From Pedobacter zeae (GTDB lineage Bacteria > Bacteroidota > Bacteroidia > Sphingobacteriales > Sphingobacteriaceae), in the NCBI RefSeq assembly GCF_014196715.1, contig NZ_JACIEF010000002.1, positions 1 to 64,000 on the forward strand: DNA of 64,000 nucleotides, in the 5' to 3' direction. Each line of letters starts with the position of its first letter. The first letter of the stretch is position 1. The notes below the pieces were generated by a model, which was not told where the DNA came from, made no database searches, and saw nothing but the letters and a program-made list of their open reading frames with translations. The translations under genes and the position numbers were made by a program. This document shows positions 26,008 to 34,473 of the stretch, one piece after another.

Positions 26008-26838
26008 TCAGGAGGAGAGATTAATCAAGTCGTTGCTTAACATTTGTTGGCCTGTTTTTGCCTTACGGGCAAATGCTGCGGGGCTGATACCACTATAACG
26101 TTTAAATTCACGGCTCAGGTGAGGCTGATCAGTGTAACCGAACTCATTTGCCAGCCTGGCCAGGTTGGCACTTGGATCCATCCACAACCGGTTGCGTACC
26201 TGCTCAAAGCGCATCAGGCCTGATACATCTTTAACAGTATGGCCGGAAGATCGTTTAAAGTTCCTTTCCAATGTGCGCACGGTTACATGTGCCGCTGCTG
26301 CTACCTCACTTACCGGTATAGTGCCCTTTGCGACCTGCATCGCGGTTCCAGCCTTGTACAACATGCTATTGGCCGCTACCTGCGCCCTGGCCTGTAAGAA
26401 ATATTGTTTTACTTCAGCCACCGCTTCCTCTATCTTTCCATCAAGTACAAAGGCATTCAGTTGGTGTTGAAGCTGGGCCACAGGATGATCAAATACGTGT
26501 AATGCACGCTTGTTGGGCGCGAGACCCAGTAAATCGAATACAGTCCATGGAAAACACCTGATACCGATGGTTTCAAGGCGGTCTTTCGCGTAAAAAATAA
26601 CAGGCTGATTAAGCAGGCCTATCATAAAAGGCGAAGGTAAAGGCCGTAAAACTCCATCAGAAGAAATGCTGCAGCCACTACCGAAATGAAAAATAATCTC
26701 CGCGTAACCATCAGGCACTACTTCAAAACCCGATGAGTCTGTTCTGGCTTCCCTTCTGTTGTACCAGAAGCACTTTATCGTATCCTGCAGTTCCTCCGGA
26801 GCTTCAAATTCCTGATGATGCATTTTAATTGGTGGCAT
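26008..26838 (-). CDS. AraC-family transcriptional regulator
   Basis: A 276-residue regulator: an N-terminal sensing domain (residues 1-150) and a C-terminal AraC double helix-turn-helix (GTIPVSEVAAAAHVTVRTLE and LANEFGYTDQPHLSREFKRY). I chose the ATG at 26838; the longer frame would start with a TTG inside the promoter box. TATACTTG on the minus strand (26864-26857), preceded after 19 bases by ATTG, is a plausible promoter. A Trp-codon attenuator lies about 80 bases upstream on the same strand. It probably controls the monooxygenase gene that follows. Confidence 0.88.
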   Translation of the reverse strand: MPPIKMHHQEFEAPEELQDTIKCFWYNRREARTDSSGFEVVPDGYAEIIFHFGSGCSISSDGVLRPLPSPFMIGLLNQPVIFYAKDRLETIGIRCFPWTVFDLLGLAPNKRALHVFDHPVAQLQHQLNAFVLDGKIEEAVAEVKQYFLQARAQVAANSMLYKAGTAMQVAKGTIPVSEVAAAAHVTVRTLERNFKRSSGHTVKDVSGLMRFEQVRNRLWMDPSANLARLANEFGYTDQPHLSREFKRYSGISPAAFARKAKTGQQMLSNDLINLSS

Positions 26839-26915
26839 ATCTGATGGTATGGTATACAAGTATAGGGCTTATTATATTATTTTCAATTCGCTAATTTTGC
26901 TACTTTTTTAACCAT

Positions 26916-26944
26916 AAAAAAAGTTTACCCCCTAAGAGGTAAAC
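26916..26944 (-). terminator. Intrinsic terminator of the attenuator
   Basis: On the minus strand GTTTACC (26944-26938) pairs with GGTAAAC (26929-26923) around an eight-base loop, then seven T. No full-length gene ends just before it, so it ends only the short leader transcript. Confidence 0.7.
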
Positions 26945-26945
26945 C

Positions 26946-26966
26946 CTACCTAAACCACCATACCAT
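26946..26966 (-). CDS. Leader peptide MVWWFR
   Basis: ATG GTA TGG TGG TTT AGG TAG encodes six residues with tandem tryptophans. It ends two bases before the first arm of an intrinsic terminator. Ribosome stalling at the two Trp codons would be the sensor of charged tRNA-Trp. A frame this short could occur by chance; the surrounding exclusive hairpins are what support it. Confidence 0.55.
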   Translation of the reverse strand: MVWWFR

Positions 26967-26994
26967 GGTGCGCTCACATTTCAAAAGTAGAATG

Positions 26995-27050
26995 GCAACA
27001 TGAAAATAAGATGAAAAAAATAAATTTTAAATTTCATGTTGCTTTCATCT
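26995..27050. repeat. Two interleaved inverted repeats
   Basis: GCAACATGAAA (26995-27005) mirrors TTTCATGTTGC (27032-27042), and AGATGAAA (27009-27016) mirrors TTTCATCT (27043-27050). The two repeats interlock rather than nest, in AT-rich DNA just upstream of the attenuator promoter. This suggests protein-binding half-sites or a pseudoknot if transcribed. Confidence 0.5.
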
Positions 27051-27233
27051 TCAGACTTCAACTTTACAACGGAAAACTTAAATAAGACCTATAGTGATGA
27101 AGACAAATTTTGTAAATGTCATTTAGCCGTCTTTTGCCGTAACCGGGAGCAGTTTTGGCTTTGTTTGGCCATCCCGAAGTATAGGTTATTGCAAAACTGT
27201 AAAAACGAATTGTTCACATCTAAATTTAAACCT

Positions 27234-27740
27234 ATGAAAAAGTTATTTCTGTTATTGTTCATATTGGTAAGCAGCAGCCTTACTTTTAAAGCTCAGGCCC
27301 AGGTAAGTGTAAACATAAATATTGGTGCACAACCTGCATGGGGTCCAACCGGATATGATTATGTAGACTATTACTACCTGCCCGATATTGAGAGCTATTA
27401 TTATGTGCCGAAAAGGCAATTTATTTATTTAAGCAGCGGAAACTGGGTGTTTACTACCGCGCTTCCACCGAGATACAGTGGTTATGATTTATATAATGGC
27501 TACAAGGTTGTAATTAATTCGCCACGGCCTTACCGTTATTTTGAAACACATAAGGTAAAATATGCCAAATTTAAAGGCAACCATGGCCAACTGGTCATCG
27601 GCAAAAGTAAAGGTCCGAAATACTCACCGGCCAAGGGTAATGCTAAAGTATATAGAGGAGATAAAGGGAAACCTTCACCGCATTTTAACAAAGGGAATGG
27701 AAACGGAAAAGGCCATGGAAATGGTAAAGGAAAACATTAA
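27234..27740 (+). CDS. Secreted protein with Gly/Lys-rich tail, unrecognised
   Basis: A 168-residue exported protein: signal peptide about 1-23 (ending KAQAQ), a tyrosine-rich beta domain (about 24-110, YDYVDYYYLPDIESYYYVP), and a basic tail rich in Gly, Lys, Asn and His. I recognise no named domain. The start at 27234 gives a proper signal peptide and follows an A/T-rich leader. The tail may bind anionic polymer or stay disordered in the periplasm. It shares a terminator with the lipoprotein gene on the other strand. Confidence 0.8.
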   Translation: MKKLFLLLFILVSSSLTFKAQAQVSVNINIGAQPAWGPTGYDYVDYYYLPDIESYYYVPKRQFIYLSSGNWVFTTALPPRYSGYDLYNGYKVVINSPRPYRYFETHKVKYAKFKGNHGQLVIGKSKGPKYSPAKGNAKVYRGDKGKPSPHFNKGNGNGKGHGNGKGKH

Positions 27741-27761
27741 TTGTTTGTGTAATAAAGAAAG

Positions 27762-27794
27762 AAACCCTCCGAATTTTGGAGGGTTTTCTTTTTT
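27762..27794. terminator. Bidirectional terminator
   Basis: AAACCCTCC (27762-27770) pairs with GGAGGGTTT (27778-27786), followed by TCTTTTTT; the other side has an A-rich run. It serves the 168-residue gene (+) and the convergent 56-residue lipoprotein gene (-), whose stop codon lies inside its T-rich flank. Confidence 0.85.
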
Positions 27795-27963
27795 AATTTC
27801 TTTTTTGCTGCCCTGGGGCAAAAGGTTTGGCCGATTTTGAACCTGTTCCTTTTTTGGCTTGCCCCGGAGGAACTTTTCCACTGTTACCAGCTGTTCTGGC
27901 GCTATAACAGGCACTGGTAAGTAGCATCGCCAATAAGGCTACCATAAGATAGATCTGTTTCAT
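27793..27963 (-). CDS. Small lipoprotein, 56 residues
   Basis: A short minus-strand frame encodes a lipoprotein precursor: hydrophobic signal, lipobox LTSAC with lipidated Cys19, and a mature part of 38 residues with two related motifs, PPGQAKK and APGQQKR, around a Ser/Lys-rich linker. The signal and repeated motif make chance unlikely. I recall similar short PPGQAKK lipoproteins in Bacteroidota, without known function. It is convergent with the 168-residue secreted protein gene. Confidence 0.75.
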   Translation of the reverse strand: MKQIYLMVALLAMLLTSACYSARTAGNSGKVPPGQAKKGTGSKSAKPFAPGQQKRN

Positions 27964-28084
27964 AATCGTCTATAAGCGATAATTGTGCCAGATTGCTGCA
28001 AATAATAACAAAACTGAGATTAATGGGATTTTTAATAAAAACCGGCTTTATGAATTAAAAACTTTAATCATTACATTTGCCTTT

Positions 28085-28402
28085 GTGAAAAACTTTGTAT
28101 TCCTTTTTTCTTTTTACCTGATCCTTCTGGGTTTTATGCCCTGCCAGGACAAGGAAGATATGGTTTCCAAGTCTCACACGGAAAGCATCGTGCGCAGCAA
28201 TGATGCAAAACCTGGGCATCAGCATGGAGAATCCTGTCCGCCGTTCTGTAGCTGTGCCTGCTGCTCGGTCGGTCAGCACTTTCCATCCGAAAAATTAACA
28301 GATCTGGTTGTTCCTGTATACAGGAAGCCTTATCCGGTTTTCCAATGCTCCGCATTGAAAAAACAACCCTTCGATATTTGGCAACCGCCTAAGCTCGTTT
28401 AA
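28085..28402 (+). CDS. Cys/His-rich small exported protein of the metal-efflux cluster
   Basis: A 105-residue protein with an N-terminal hydrophobic signal (NFVFLFSFYLILLGFMPC) and a metal-binding-looking core: HQHGESCPPFCSCACCS with six cysteines. It resembles the small DUF6660-type proteins that precede CusA/CzcA pumps in Bacteroidota. The start is uncertain. I use the GTG at 28085 next to the signal; an ATG at 27983 adds 34 residues. TACATTTG (28072-28079) is a good -7 box and would start transcription at about the GTG. Probable role: periplasmic metal binding or sensing. Confidence 0.65.
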   Translation: MKNFVFLFSFYLILLGFMPCQDKEDMVSKSHTESIVRSNDAKPGHQHGESCPPFCSCACCSVGQHFPSEKLTDLVVPVYRKPYPVFQCSALKKQPFDIWQPPKLV

Positions 28403-28513
28403 ATCAATTTTTTATTCATGGTAATGTCCATGAAAGCATGCTTTTACACGCAAATTTTGCATCATCAAGTGCAATGATGCCGTGCTATTTATTGATTTTT
28501 GATTTAAACGACA

Positions 28514-31500
28514 ATGCTGAACAGAATAATACAATTCTCCATCAGGCAAAAACTGTTGGTTGGAATTATGATGCTGGCGCTGATCGCCTGGGGCATATAC
28601 TCCCTTAAGCAGCTGCCAATAGATGCCCTCCCTGATATTACCAATAACCAGGTACAGATCATTACTTCTTCGCCAAGTAACGGTGCTGAAGATATTGAGC
28701 GCTTTGTAACTTACCCGGTAGAGCAAACCATGGCCACTATTCCGGGGATAGAAGAAGTCCGTTCCTTTAGCAGGTTTGGCCTTTCGGTTGTAACAGTGGT
28801 ATTTAAAGAAGGTGTAGAGATTTACTGGGCCCGTCAACAGGTAAGCGAAAGGCTCGTTGAAGTAGAAAGGGCCATCCCGAAAGGGATAGGTACACCCGAA
28901 ATCGCTCCCTTAACCACCGGATTGGGAGAGATTTACCAATATGTAATCCATCCCAAAAAGGGATATGAAAAAAAATACAATGCCACAGAACTCAGAACCA
29001 TTCAAGACTGGATTGTTCGCCGCCAGCTCCTTGGCGTAGAGGGTATAGCAGACGTGAGCAGCTTTGGCGGCTACCTTAAACAGTATGAGATTGCCCTCAA
29101 TCCAGACAAATTACGAAGCATGGATATATCCATCAGTGATATCTTTAAGGCACTGGAAAAAAATAACCAAAATACCGGTGGATCTTACATCGATAAGAAG
29201 CCTAATGCCTATTTTATCAGGAGCGAGGGGCTTATCAACAGTATAGAAGACATTGAGAACATCGTTGTACGGACCAATGAAAACAGCATTCCTGTGCTGA
29301 TCCGAAATGTAGCTGAAGTGAGGATCGGCGCAGCCACCAGGTACGGTGCTATGACCAGAAACGACCAGGGTGAGGTAGTAGGAGCGGTAGTCATGATGCT
29401 GAAAGGTGCAAACTCTTCGAAGGTTATTGCAAACGTAAAAACCCGGATGGACCAGATTGCAAAAAATCTGCCGGAGGGAATCGTTATTGAGCCTTTCCTC
29501 GATCGTACCAAACTGGTAGACAATGCCATTGGTACGGTAACCAAAAACCTGGCAGAAGGTGCATTGATCGTGATTTTTGTACTGGTACTGCTTTTGGGAA
29601 ATTTCCGTGCCGGGATAATTGTAGCTTCCGTAATTCCGCTTGCCATGCTTTTTGCCATATGCCTGATGAACCTTTTTGGCGTCAGCGGAAACCTGATGAG
29701 CCTTGGTGCCATTGATTTCGGATTAATTGTAGATGGTGCGGTAATTATAGTAGAGGCCTCACTTCACCATTTGGGTATCCGAAAAAATAAAAACAGGCTC
29801 AGTCAACAGGAAATGGATGCAGAGATTTTTGAATCTGCTTCCAAGATCCGTAACAGTGCCGCCTTTGGCGAAATCATTATACTTATTGTTTACCTCCCGA
29901 TCCTGGCGCTGGTTGGTATAGAAGGCAAAATGTTCAGGCCAATGGCTCAAACGGTGGCCTTTGCTATTCTGGGTGCATTTATCTTGTCGTTAACTTATGT
30001 GCCAATGATGAGTGCACTGTTGCTAAGCAAAACCATTAACACCAAACGGAATGTCTCAGACAGGATCATGTCTTTTTTTCAAAGTGTGTATACCCCAATG
30101 CTCAATTTTGCACTTCGGGCAAAGATGGCGGTTGTAGGCATTGCAATAGGGTTATTTGTTGCCGGCCTTATTATTTTTAACTACCTGGGCGCCGAATTTA
30201 TCCCCACACTGGAGGAGGGCGACTTTGCTGTAGAAACCAGGGTGCTTACCGGAAGCAGCCTTTCTCAGACCATCGAGGCGGCTACCAGGGCTTCGAAGGT
30301 ATTAAAGGCAAATTTTCCGGAGATAAAAGAAGTAATCGGAAAGATCGGCTCCAGTGAGATCCCTACCGACCCGATGCCGGTAGAAGCTTGCGACCTGATT
30401 ATTATCCTAAAGGATAAGAGCGACTGGACAACTGCTTCGTCCAGAGACGAGCTTGCAGGTAAAATGCAGGCCAGGCTGGAACAGTATATCCCTGGCGTTA
30501 CTTTCGGTTTTCAGCAGCCCATCCAGATGCGATTTAATGAGTTAATGACGGGTGCGAGGCAGGATGTGGTCATTAAGATCTATGGAGAGGATTTTTCGAA
30601 GCTGAGTGCCTATGCAAGCAGGATCGGTAACATCGCCAGAAAAATTGAAGGGGCCAAGGATATTTATGTGGAACAGGCCTCAGGACTTCCACAGGTGATC
30701 ATCAAATTTCATAGAGAAAAGATTGCGCAGTTCGGATTAAATATTGAGGAGGTAAATACTGCTATCCGCTCGGGATTTGCCGGAGAGGTGGCTGGCCTGG
30801 TGTTCGAAGGCGAAAAACGATTTGATATGGTTGTCCGCCTGGAAAAAGAAAACAGGCAGTCGCTGGAAGATGTAAAGAATCTGTTTGTAACAGCACCCAA
30901 TGGCAACCAGATTCCACTGGAACAACTGGCTTATATCCAGTACAGGGAGGGGCCCAACCAGATCCAGCGTGATGATGCGAAACGGCGTATTACCGTTGGC
31001 TTTAATGTGAGGGGCAGGGATGTGGAAAGTATTGTAAAGGAAATTCAGCAGAAAATTGATGCAGAGGTTAAGTTTTTACCAGGATATTACCCAACTTTTG
31101 GCGGCACTTTTGAGAACCTGCAGGCAGCAACTAAAAGATTGGGCATAGCGGTGCCATTGGCCTTGTTGCTTATTTTACTGCTGCTTTATCTAACTTTTTC
31201 GTCGATAAAACATGCGCTTTTAATTTTTACCGCAATTCCATTATCGGCCATAGGTGGCATATTCGCCCTTTGGGCACGGGGCATGCCTTTCAGTATCTCG
31301 GCCGGCATCGGCTTTATTGCGCTTTTTGGCGTAGCGGTACTGAATGGTATTGTACTTATAAGTGAATTTAACAGGTTGAAAAAAGAAGGAATGAAAGATA
31401 TTTTCGAAATTATTAAAACAGGAACTTCGGTCAGGCTTCGCCCGGTGATTATGACGGCACTCGTAGCCTCCCTGGGTTTTCTTCCAATGGCCATCTCGGG

Positions 31501-32890
31501 CGGTAGCGGAGCTGAAGTACAACGGCCCTTGGCAACGGTTGTTATCGGCGGACTGATCTCTGCAACATTGCTAACCCTTTTGGTGCTTCCGGTGCTTTAT
31601 ATCTGGGTAGAAAAAATAGGCCGTAAAAAAGTAAAAATTGCTCCTTTGGCAGGTACAATAGTCCTGTTTATTACCTTGTTCGGATTGCAGCCTGCCAAGG
31701 CGCAAACTGCGCTAACACTCGAACAGGCGATATCTTCGGCATTGGAAAACAACCGGACCATTAACGGGGCTAACCTTGGTGTAGGGCTGCAGCAGGTGCT
31801 TAAAAAGAGTGCTTTCGAAATGCCTAAAACAGAAGTTTCGATGCTTTACGGGCAATACAATAGCCTGGTGAAAAACGACAACAACTTTACCGTTTCACAA
31901 ACAATTCCTTTCCCAACACTTTTTGCAGCAAATGCCGCATTAGGCGACGAACGGATCAAAGCAGGCCAGCTTCAGGTTGCTTCAAGTAAAAACGAACTTG
32001 TTTTTCAGGTGAAGATGGTTTACACCAACCTTCAGTACCTCTATTCGAAGGAAAAACTGTTGCTCGGGCAAGACAGCATTTATAAGGGTTTTGTAAAATC
32101 CGCTTCGCTAAAATACAAAACCGGTGAAGGTAACCTGCTGGAGAAGGTAGCCGCAGAAACACAGCTCCAGGAGGTAAAGAACCTGCTCGATCAAAACCGG
32201 TCTGACATCGGAATTTATCAGGCGCAGCTTGCTACACTCCTGGGTAAGGGCGGGCCACCCTTGATCGCGGATAAGTTTTTAAAGGAAACACCTGAAATTC
32301 CGTTCGCGGATACGACACTTTTAAATGAAAATCCAACCCTCGCCTATTTCAGACAGCAGATCGTAATCGCCGAAAAACAACGTAAGGTAGAACTTGCCAA
32401 AGCACTACCCGATTTTACCCTTGGTTATTTCAACCAGTCGCTAACCGGTTTTCAAAACGTTAATGGAAGTGAGCTTTTCTTTGGCCGCGACAAACGTTTC
32501 CAGGGTTTTCAGGTGGGGCTTTCCGTTCCCTTGTTTTACAGGGCCTATGCTGCGAAGGCAAAGGCTGCATCCATTAACAGGGAGATTGCTTCTAACGAGC
32601 TGGAACTCCAGCAGCGAAAACTGACAGGCCAGTATCAACAGGCTTTTGGTGAATACCTGAAAAACAGGCAACGATATAACTATTTTATGACTTCGGCCTC
32701 AGCCAATGCGGCACTGATATTAAAAAATAGCCGCATTGCCTATCAAAACGGAGAAATAGGTTATTCGGAATACCTGTTAAACCTTAAACAGGCAAATGGT
32801 ATTGATGAGGGGCGCCTGATGGCCCTCCTCCAGTTAAGCCAGAGCATTAACCAGATTGAATTTTTAACCGGTAACAACCAATCATTTTAA
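28514..32890 (+). CDS. Heavy-metal RND efflux pump fused to outer-membrane factor (CusA/CzcA-TolC)
   Basis: A 1458-residue fusion. Residues 1 to about 1035 are a complete heavy-metal RND pump with twelve membrane helices and the TM4 motif FGLIVDGAVIIVEAS. Residues about 1041-1063 form an extra hydrophobic segment ending in a signal-like QPAKAQ. Residues 1064-1458 are a TolC/CusC-type outer-membrane factor (LTLEQAISSALENN, helical repeats). One cleavage at AKAQ could release the OMF after export. Predicted to expel Cu, Ag, Co, Zn or Cd; the metal cannot be fixed. Eleven bases before the adaptor gene. Such fusions recur in Bacteroidota. Confidence 0.95.
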   Translation: MLNRIIQFSIRQKLLVGIMMLALIAWGIYSLKQLPIDALPDITNNQVQIITSSPSNGAEDIERFVTYPVEQTMATIPGIEEVRSFSRFGLSVVTVVFKEGVEIYWARQQVSERLVEVERAIPKGIGTPEIAPLTTGLGEIYQYVIHPKKGYEKKYNATELRTIQDWIVRRQLLGVEGIADVSSFGGYLKQYEIALNPDKLRSMDISISDIFKALEKNNQNTGGSYIDKKPNAYFIRSEGLINSIEDIENIVVRTNENSIPVLIRNVAEVRIGAATRYGAMTRNDQGEVVGAVVMMLKGANSSKVIANVKTRMDQIAKNLPEGIVIEPFLDRTKLVDNAIGTVTKNLAEGALIVIFVLVLLLGNFRAGIIVASVIPLAMLFAICLMNLFGVSGNLMSLGAIDFGLIVDGAVIIVEASLHHLGIRKNKNRLSQQEMDAEIFESASKIRNSAAFGEIIILIVYLPILALVGIEGKMFRPMAQTVAFAILGAFILSLTYVPMMSALLLSKTINTKRNVSDRIMSFFQSVYTPMLNFALRAKMAVVGIAIGLFVAGLIIFNYLGAEFIPTLEEGDFAVETRVLTGSSLSQTIEAATRASKVLKANFPEIKEVIGKIGSSEIPTDPMPVEACDLIIILKDKSDWTTASSRDELAGKMQARLEQYIPGVTFGFQQPIQMRFNELMTGARQDVVIKIYGEDFSKLSAYASRIGNIARKIEGAKDIYVEQASGLPQVIIKFHREKIAQFGLNIEEVNTAIRSGFAGEVAGLVFEGEKRFDMVVRLEKENRQSLEDVKNLFVTAPNGNQIPLEQLAYIQYREGPNQIQRDDAKRRITVGFNVRGRDVESIVKEIQQKIDAEVKFLPGYYPTFGGTFENLQAATKRLGIAVPLALLLILLLLYLTFSSIKHALLIFTAIPLSAIGGIFALWARGMPFSISAGIGFIALFGVAVLNGIVLISEFNRLKKEGMKDIFEIIKTGTSVRLRPVIMTALVASLGFLPMAISGGSGAEVQRPLATVVIGGLISATLLTLLVLPVLYIWVEKIGRKKVKIAPLAGTIVLFITLFGLQPAKAQTALTLEQAISSALENNRTINGANLGVGLQQVLKKSAFEMPKTEVSMLYGQYNSLVKNDNNFTVSQTIPFPTLFAANAALGDERIKAGQLQVASSKNELVFQVKMVYTNLQYLYSKEKLLLGQDSIYKGFVKSASLKYKTGEGNLLEKVAAETQLQEVKNLLDQNRSDIGIYQAQLATLLGKGGPPLIADKFLKETPEIPFADTTLLNENPTLAYFRQQIVIAEKQRKVELAKALPDFTLGYFNQSLTGFQNVNGSELFFGRDKRFQGFQVGLSVPLFYRAYAAKAKAASINREIASNELELQQRKLTGQYQQAFGEYLKNRQRYNYFMTSASANAALILKNSRIAYQNGEIGYSEYLLNLKQANGIDEGRLMALLQLSQSINQIEFLTGNNQSF

Positions 32891-32901
32891 GCACAAATCT
32901 T

Positions 32902-34074
32902 ATGAGATCCCTATATAAATATCTTATCCTCATGTCTCTTCCAATTTATTTTGCTGGCTGCAGCAATCCCGGTTCGGAGAAGGAACCCGAAAAGGAAGCC
33001 GTTCACGAAAAAAGCGATATTGTAACCCTTACACCAGAGCAGCACAAGTTATCGGAAATAACCCTGGGTGATATTGAACTGAAGGAATTAAGCGGAACAA
33101 CGAAAGTTAACGGCATGCTCGACCTCCCGCCGCAAAGCCTGGTGTCTATATCCACACCACTCGAAGGAATTGTAAAAAGTACCGACATGTTACAAGGAAA
33201 ACGGGTAGCCAAGGGAGCGCTCGTAGCCGTAATGCAGAATCCGGAATTTATTCAGATGCAACAAGATTACCTGGATTATAAAAGTCAGTTACAGTTCTTA
33301 AAGCAGGAGTTAGACCGCCAGGAAGAATTGGCCAAGGAAAATGTAAATTCTAAAAAAGCACTGCAGAAAGCAAGGAGTGAGTACCAGAGCGTGAATGCAA
33401 GATTGTTGGGGCAACGCTCAAAACTTTCTTTACTGAATATCAGTTTTCCGGCACTGGAAAAAGGGCAGATCCAGAAAACCTTTAACCTCTATGCCCCGAT
33501 GTCGGGTTACGTTACCCAGGTTAACACCAATATTGGCGCCTTTGCCAGTACTACCGATGTACTGTTTAAGATTGCCGATACCGAGCACCTGCATGCAGAG
33601 CTTACGGTATTTGAAAAAGATGTACCCAAGCTTAAGCTTGGGCAAAAGGTACGCTTTGTGCTGGCCAATGAAGAAAAGGAACGCATAGCAACCGTTTACC
33701 TTATTGGCAGGGAAATCAGTAAAGAACGTACCGTACAAATCCACTGCCACCTCGACAAGGAGGATACACAATTGCTTCCGGGTATGTACCTTAAGGCCTA
33801 TGTAGAAAGTGGCATGAACAAGGTAGAAGCATTGCCCGATGCGGCAATTGTTGAATTTGAAGGCAAAAAATTCGTGTTTATCGATCAGCCTGCTCTTAAA
33901 GGCAGTAAGGATTACCGATACCGGATGATGGAGGTAAAAACCGGAGTTGCCGAGAATGGTTATACCCAGGTTTCTTTTGCAGAGCCGATCAGTGAGGCGA
34001 AGGTTGTGGTAAAAGGTGCTTATGATCTGTTAAGCAAGGTGAAAAATGCCGGAGAAGAAGGTGATGGGCATTAA
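32902..34074 (+). CDS. RND periplasmic adaptor lipoprotein (CusB/CzcB type)
   Basis: A 390-residue membrane-fusion protein that links the pump to the outer-membrane factor. The lipobox YFAGC puts lipidated Cys at residue 20, followed by an acidic linker. Then come a barrel-sandwich half (PLEGIVKSTDMLQGKRVAKG), a coiled-coil hairpin (about residues 110-175), the returning half (LYAPMSGYVTQVNTNIGAF) and beta-barrel and membrane-proximal domains. It is 11 bases after the pump gene. No His-rich metal-binding tail is seen. Confidence 0.94.
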   Translation: MRSLYKYLILMSLPIYFAGCSNPGSEKEPEKEAVHEKSDIVTLTPEQHKLSEITLGDIELKELSGTTKVNGMLDLPPQSLVSISTPLEGIVKSTDMLQGKRVAKGALVAVMQNPEFIQMQQDYLDYKSQLQFLKQELDRQEELAKENVNSKKALQKARSEYQSVNARLLGQRSKLSLLNISFPALEKGQIQKTFNLYAPMSGYVTQVNTNIGAFASTTDVLFKIADTEHLHAELTVFEKDVPKLKLGQKVRFVLANEEKERIATVYLIGREISKERTVQIHCHLDKEDTQLLPGMYLKAYVESGMNKVEALPDAAIVEFEGKKFVFIDQPALKGSKDYRYRMMEVKTGVAENGYTQVSFAEPISEAKVVVKGAYDLLSKVKNAGEEGDGH

Positions 34075-34473
34075 ATCAGGTCAAAATTTAGTGTAAAGAC
34101 CAGGTTGAGTTTCCAAACTCAACCATATTTCATCATCCGTAGCGTTAAGCGCAGCGACTCTACGGAGAGATGGGGGCAACATCTTTTAGCCTGAAATACT
34201 TGGAGACAAATTACCTCCGGTGAACTCGCTACAGGTCAGGGGCAACCCGCCTCAACTGAAAACCTGTTTAAAACACCGCAAAATGAGATTTAATAATCGA
34301 ACTCAAGCGCTCAGTTTCCTAATCCGCTACATTAAAAGTACAGATTGGGGTGCTTGGTTAAAATACTAATGTTATGTATCAATATACAACGGAAATCCAG
34401 CTTATGCTTCTTTTATATTTACATCCTGATCCATGAGGTCTGGCCTTTATAGGTAGCGCTATCCATATTGACT
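34075..34473. other. Intergenic region after the efflux operon
   Basis: No gene is visible. It starts with the 10-pair hairpin at 34103-34124, then TCCGTAG...CTACGGA (about 34137-34167), a second palindrome of the dispersed type. The rest is plain AT-rich sequence up to the GH43 gene. Confidence 0.5.
34103..34124 (+). terminator. Hairpin after the efflux operon, possible terminator
   Basis: GGTTGAGTTT (34103-34112) and AAACTCAACC (34115-34124) pair perfectly. Only ATATTTC follows, so termination would be weak; it may instead protect the mRNA end. Confidence 0.5.

Larger units (their letters stand above)
26916..26989 (-). promoter_or_regulatory. Candidate ribosome-mediated tryptophan attenuator
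   Basis: On the minus strand, TACTTTTG (26989-26982) is an exact -7 box. Ten or so bases later a six-codon frame with two Trp codons begins. Three exclusive pairings follow: CACCAT/ATGGTG (26970-26956), AGGTA/TACCT around GGGTT, and the terminator stem GTTTACC/GGTAAAC (26944-26923) with seven U. This is the classic layout of a trp leader: the middle pairing blocks the terminator stem. No -33 TTTG is found. The next gene downstream is the AraC-type regulator. Confidence 0.6.
26839..27233. other. Intergenic region with attenuator and interleaved repeats
   Basis: This divergent region holds the AraC promoter, a minus-strand attenuator unit (26916-26989), interleaved inverted repeats (26995-27050), and the upstream region of the 168-residue protein gene. 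An open frame from 27036 runs into that gene, but its first 66 residues look random and lack a signal peptide. Confidence 0.6.

Noticed and set aside
27036-27233. N-terminal extension of the 168-residue secreted protein
   Set aside because: It would bury the signal peptide behind 66 unremarkable residues and overlaps the inverted-repeat region.
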